Assembly: GCA_945643635.1 (NCBI GenBank)
Contig: CALZFC010000109.1
Coordinates: 801,001-865,000, forward strand
DNA: 64,000 nt
Direction of reading: 5' to 3'
Source of the DNA: Allodiplogaster sudhausi
Taxonomy: Eukaryota; Nematoda; Chromadorea; Rhabditida; Diplogasteridae
Within the stretch, counting starts at the first letter, position 1; every line of letters begins with the position of its first letter. Made by a program: the position numbers and the translations under genes. Below are positions 59,260-64,000 of this stretch, piece by piece. The notes beneath the pieces are model-generated. The model had not been told where the DNA came from. It ran no database searches and saw only the letters and a list, made by a program, of their open reading frames with translations.

Positions 59260-59306
59260 TTACCCTCCGTTTCCATCTCTCTCTCCCGTCTTTCACTCTC
59301 TCTCCT

Positions 59307-59345
<39 letters not shown>

Positions 59346-59848
59346 ATGTTATTCGACCACCACCACGCCCGCCCATTCCTCTGATATCCGGCTGAGAAAA
59401 TCGGCTTCCGATGTCTCCGCCTTTAACACTTGCTTGATACGTAAAGGTACACTTCAATCGTAACGCTGCGATAAATGGTCATTCTGTATATTTTTTTGTT
59501 ATAAAATAATAACGAAATATGACTGTACTTTTGAGCAATTATCCTGCAGAACTGTATCATTCCATGAACAAGTAGTGATAGTAAATCTTTAATAAGATTT
59601 CTATATTATCCCTCGGGAAGATCCCACTCTTGGGGATCATACAGTAACCAATACTGGATGTTCTGCTTCCATATATATACTATGTTAATTGAAGCCGGTA
59701 ACTCTCATTCCCTTCCCACTCATTTCCTCTCACTTACTAACAGCGTTTGAGGGCAAAATTTCTGCATACCCATAAAAGGGAGTGGGCAAACCAATTTTGA
59801 CACCTTTCCTCGATTTCTCTAGCTTTGTTATTCTGGGGCCGTTTAGCC

Positions 59849-59881
<33 letters not shown>

Positions 59882-61535
59882 TCTCTCTTTCCCTCCCTCT
59901 TTCTCTGCTTATTTATCTCTATTTCTCACCCTCTTTCTCTCCCTCTCTTTTTCTTTCTCCCTCTCCCCCCCCCCCCTCTCTTTTGCTTTCTCTTCCGAAC
60001 AGCACGAGGGTATTCAATCGTATTCACACGCACCGTTCATCAACAAAGAGAGTGAGAAAGTAAGAGTGAGAATGAGAGAGAGAGAAAAAGAGAGAGAGAG
60101 AGGAAGGGAAAGAGAGGAAGAGAGAGAGAAAGAGACCTGCCTCCAGTCTCTTCCGCCGAATGTCTCTCTTTACCGCACCAACTCACCCTTCATGTACGAC
60201 AGACCATTTGAGATTGGGGGGGGGGTTACTCGGTGAGGTTGGTAGCTGCTAACATCAAGGCTACAGATCGCATGCTCTTGGCTGAAGAGGGCATTCTCGG
60301 GGTGGGGGGAGGGTGTATGGCACTTTCCGCTCCATTTGCTGCTGAGAGAGAGAAGGACAAAGATAGAGAAGGAGAGAGATAGAGAAGGAGAGAGAGAGAG
60401 AGCAGATTGATGCCTTGTTATGTTACGCCTTATTTTACGGATTTTACGGATCACTGGGGCAGCATTTTTCTCGTTCTTATCGAGGCAAATAGATCAAAGA
60501 GGGGTGGGATAACAAAAAAAGGTCTAAAGGCAGTATGATGATGCCGGAGAGAGAAAAAAAAGTTGAGGGTATATATCCTCGAAAAGAAGTGATTGAGAGG
60601 AAGGAGACAAAAAGAATTGTGGAAAACGCTGTAGGAAAAATTGGTATGGCATACATGCATACCAGACATACTTGATTGACAAAAAAATATTTTTTTTTTA
60701 AATTCTTTACATTCTTTACCCTATGGTAATTGTTGTGAGAAAGCTCTACCTGAACAGCAGAGTATATGTGTGTTGTGCGCGTATTAGAGTAGCTGATACC
60801 ATCCGACCAGATATCAGCCTCCACATCCACCCCGCTACCCCCCACCGTAAACCTGGAGCATCTTTTGCGATAGCGGGATGTGGTTGTAAATAAGACTAAT
60901 TGTAAATGAGACCGATAAACTCTCTGCTGCCAGTGACCGACAACAAAAATGATGTTTGACAAAATTATCGACGTTTATTTTAATTTTTTGGTTATTTTTT
61001 TTTCTAAAATCTTCCTATAAATCCAAACAAAGGTCCACATGCGAACGATTGAGTGAAAAAGTTCATTTCGGTGATCCTACCTCTGGTTGTTTTCTCGTCT
61101 TATTATTTTCGTCATTTACTTATTATATGCCTGTTCATACACTCTGTTTCTTCTATTATCGCATTAGCTCTTTTATCGGGCTTTTGCTTACAGTACAATT
61201 ATAATTGTATTTTGATACTATTAAAACTGCACTCTCATTATACTTAGACGTAATTTTCTATCTTTTCTTGTTTTCTGTCTCTCCCTGTCTCTCTGTCCTT
61301 TTCTCTCTTTCTTTCTCTTTCGTTATCTCGCTCTCTCGCACTCTCTGCCTCTCCCGCTATCTCTGCCTCTCCCTCTCTTTCTCTCTCTCCTTCACCCGCT
61401 ACCTCTCGCTCGCTACGCAAGGTAAGCCGGGATGCGCATCGGCGGCTTTTGTCTAAGATATACACATACTACACCCGGCGCTTCCTCGCTATGTACGTCT
61501 TCTCGTGGCCCGGGCCGGCCAGGCTTCATGTATGC

Positions 61536-61583
<48 letters not shown>

Positions 61584-61872
61584 ACAAAAGAGAGAGACAG
61601 AGAGAGATAGAGAAGAGAAAGAGAAAGAAGAGAGAAGAGAGAGAGAGAGAGGGAGAGAAGAGAGAGAGAGAGAAGGTATCGCCTTTTCTCTTTCACATTG
61701 ATACATACACACTTGTATACTTGCTTACAAAGACACCGGGCAGGACACGCGCACAAATGCACACAAGTACTCACAAACATAGTCACGGATACTTTCCCTT
61801 TCTTTCTATCTCTCCTCTTTCTCTGTTTCCTCTTCTCTGATCCCTCTTTGTTCTCAATCTATTTTCTCTCAC

Positions 61873-61912
<40 letters not shown>

Positions 61913-64000
61913 TCTCCCCGGCAATTTTTCCATACTTTCCCTTGCCCAAACATCTTTTGCCGCATCATCCGTCCATCCATGAGGAGTGAGTTGAGTTAGT
62001 GTATGTGATACGGGCCGAGCGACGACTTCACATGGGAATTTTTTCAAGCTCTCTTTCTCTCTCTCTCCCTCTCTCCCTCTTGCTCTCTCGTCATCTAAGT
62101 CTCTCTCTCTGTCCCTCTCGCTTTCTCCCTCTTGCTCTCTCTCTCTCTGCGTTTCTATCTCTCTCAAAATATCTTTCGGTAACCGCGATCAGATCCGCTA
62201 GTGGATGAAAGATGCTAGAGCGGCTAGCAAAACGTTGGAAGCAAGAGAGAGAGAGAGAGAGAGAGAGAGACAGTGAAAAGGAGGATGAGTTAGTGATACA
62301 ACAATAAAAGTGACGTTTTCGAAACGAGGAAAAAAATCCTTAACTGAGTGGAATGGTGGAGAAAAAGGAAAATGAAATCAGGGGAGAGAGTAAGAAAGAA
62401 AGAGAGTGATAGCGAGAGAAAGAGAAAAAAACGAGAAATTCACCCGAGGTAACCCCGTTAGCCTGACTGACTGATTTGTTCGCTGCGCCGCGAGACAAAC
62501 CGTCGCCATTTTGCATTACGCGGTGCCCACCGCTCGCCATTCCAAGCACCACTCTAAATGAACTAATTGAATTAGTAAATCTGCAACACGCGCCCTACTT
62601 AAAGTGGCATCTTCCGACAACCACAACGAAAAAGGACACAAATTATAGTGCGCGCCCGGTGGCAATGTTACGCTTTCTGGGTTTTTTCCTTCTCTCTCTC
62701 TCTATCTGCCACTTTTCTCTCGCTCTCTCTCTCTTTTTTACTCGATATCTCGTCGTTGTAAAGTCTCCTGCTAAAAGGTGTGATTTCGCCTTCCGGCAGT
62801 AGCAATCAAGATCGGCTTGGCGAGCGCTCTCCCTCAAACTCTCTCTCGCTCTCTCTCTCTTTCTCTCTGTCTCTCGCTCTCTCTCTCTCTCAACCTCTCT
62901 CTATCTATCTCTCTGCTAATGTCAATGCGAGCTTCTTCTCCTGTCCGATGGCATATTATGGCCGATGCCAATGTATTGCGCCTCTTTTTCTTTGCATTAG
63001 TGCTGTCAACGTCGGTTTCCAAGCTTATCCTTACTGATTAGTGCAACTTGATGAGATTAACTGTAATGAGATAATCGTATGACATTCCTTTCTTATGGTT
63101 AGTTGTCGGTTATATGCACTTATGTATGTATCTCCTTGCATTTTTTTATGTTACGGCCCTACATTTCTTATTTTAGAACTCATCTTGCCTTGCCCTCGTC
63201 GAGACTTGTCTTTTTGAGCACTTTCTAAACGAACCTCACGAATAAACACTTGGCCATGTTAGCTAATTGTGAGAGGACTTCATGGTTTTCTCGTCATTCT
63301 TCTTGTCTAGTTGATCAGTCTCCCTCTCGTTACTCTCTGCTTCTCTCGCATCTCTCACATTCTTTGCTCTCTCAGCCTTCCTTTATCTTTCTTCTTGCTC
63401 TCTTTTCTTTGCCTTCGTTTCTCTCTCTCTCTCTTTCTCTCTACTCTCTCCTTCATTCTATACTCTCTCTCTTCCACGCTGAGAGTGCTAAACTTAAGTG
63501 AACCACTTCGAAAACCTCTTGGAACATCAAGACTAGACTGCCAAACATTCCGAATGGCAAAACATAAAGCAAAATATATACGATTTTTTTAAAATCATTT
63601 ACCTATATTTCACGTCATTTTTCCTGTGCTTCTTTCCGACAGGCGGTTGTCTCCATATCCCACTATGAATATCTCTATTAAATGTGAGTCTCTAGTGATT
63701 AGATGACATCACCACCGATGTCGTCAGTCTCTTAGTGTCTCTCTACGGCTGGAGGTTGTCTCTTCAACACTCGACTAGAATGTCAACGGCGGGTAGAAAG
63801 ATTCTGCGCCGCTTTTCTTCCAGCATATCTGGTTCGACATTTATATTTTTTTAAGAAACCAAATTAAATTCTTTTGTTTAGTAATCGAGATCTTAAACAA
63901 TCTTATATACTGATTGAATTTAAATCGCTTTTCTTACTTAGATCTCCTTAGCATTCAGCGAAAGAATGCAGAAAGCGGCGAGGACGACGATGGGTTTGTT
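58631..64000. repeat. (CT)n/(GA)n-dominated 3' end of the window
   Basis: (GA)n at 58780-58880, 60070-60135, 60345-60400, 61540-61675 and 62245-62275. (CT)n at 58985-59090, 59160-59345, 59850-59985, 61275-61420, 61860-61915, 62050-62165, 62690-62740, 62835-62915 and 63320-63475. Islands such as 59345-59450, 60745-60880 and 62450-62640 are open on both strands and not recognised. I see no rRNA, tRNA or conserved gene. Confidence 0.65.

Noticed and set aside
60477..60962. 161-codon minus frame as a gene
   Set aside because: One part (CSRFTVGGSGVDVEADIW..., donor at 60751) looks exon-like, but the + strand is equally open there and has its own splice-like signals; strand cannot be decided.
1..64000. 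CRISPR arrays, bacterial operons or phage genes
   Set aside because: Introns, nematode-type domains and microsatellites show a eukaryotic genome; no spaced direct-repeat array was seen.

Overview
This window is eukaryotic and looks like a nematode genome. The evidence is two large secreted genes built from nematode-type six-cysteine (C6-like) domains, many short introns of about 45-60 nt with TTTCAG-type acceptors, acceptors placed directly in front of start codons, and very dense (GA)n/(CT)n tracts. I cannot fix the genus; a rhabditid or diplogastrid nematode is only a guess. Every gene model below was built by hand from splice signals, reading phase and protein similarity.

Region 1 (0-29.6 kb) is a tandem pair of paralogous C6 genes, both on the minus strand. 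The right-hand copy (26932 down to 10190) can be assembled into 19 coding exons whose phases all agree and which encode 871 residues: a signal peptide and ten C6-like domains. Every intron between domains is phase 1. Its intron 7 is about 11.2 kb and holds a Ty3/Gypsy-type LTR retroelement (14010-24716), which is internally deleted and carries an envelope-like gene, plus a 308-bp inverted-repeat element. The left-hand copy (8080 down to 895) shares exon sizes of 100, 167 and 56 nt with the first. It is decaying: it has a nonsense codon, a phase break, three transposon or repeat insertions in introns, a further domain beyond its stop codon and a C6 exon on the opposite strand at the window edge. 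A 1.4-1.5 kb repeat (copies A, B and C) lies upstream of both genes.

Region 2 (29.6-42.2 kb) holds, in order: an ionotropic-receptor-like gene on + (30.5-32.1 kb, probably broken); an LTR-like remnant; a hAT transposon copy with a dimerisation-domain remnant (34.7-35.9 kb); a Spinster-type major-facilitator transporter gene on + (36.5-38.7 kb, with a one-base frameshift and no last helices); and a multi-exon transposase-like gene on - (42.1-39.5 kb).

Region 3 (42.2-49.4 kb) holds a small unidentified + gene with an 18-bp Thr-rich repeat, and a clean seven-exon aquaporin gene on + (46953-49439, 275 residues) with an atypical second pore motif.

Region 4 (49.4-64 kb) is dominated by alternating (CT)n and (GA)n tracts. 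It contains one TIR element, one 72-bp TA run and scattered short exon-like segments, mostly on +, that I could not assemble. The long Ser/Leu- or Arg/Glu-rich reading frames there are microsatellite translations.
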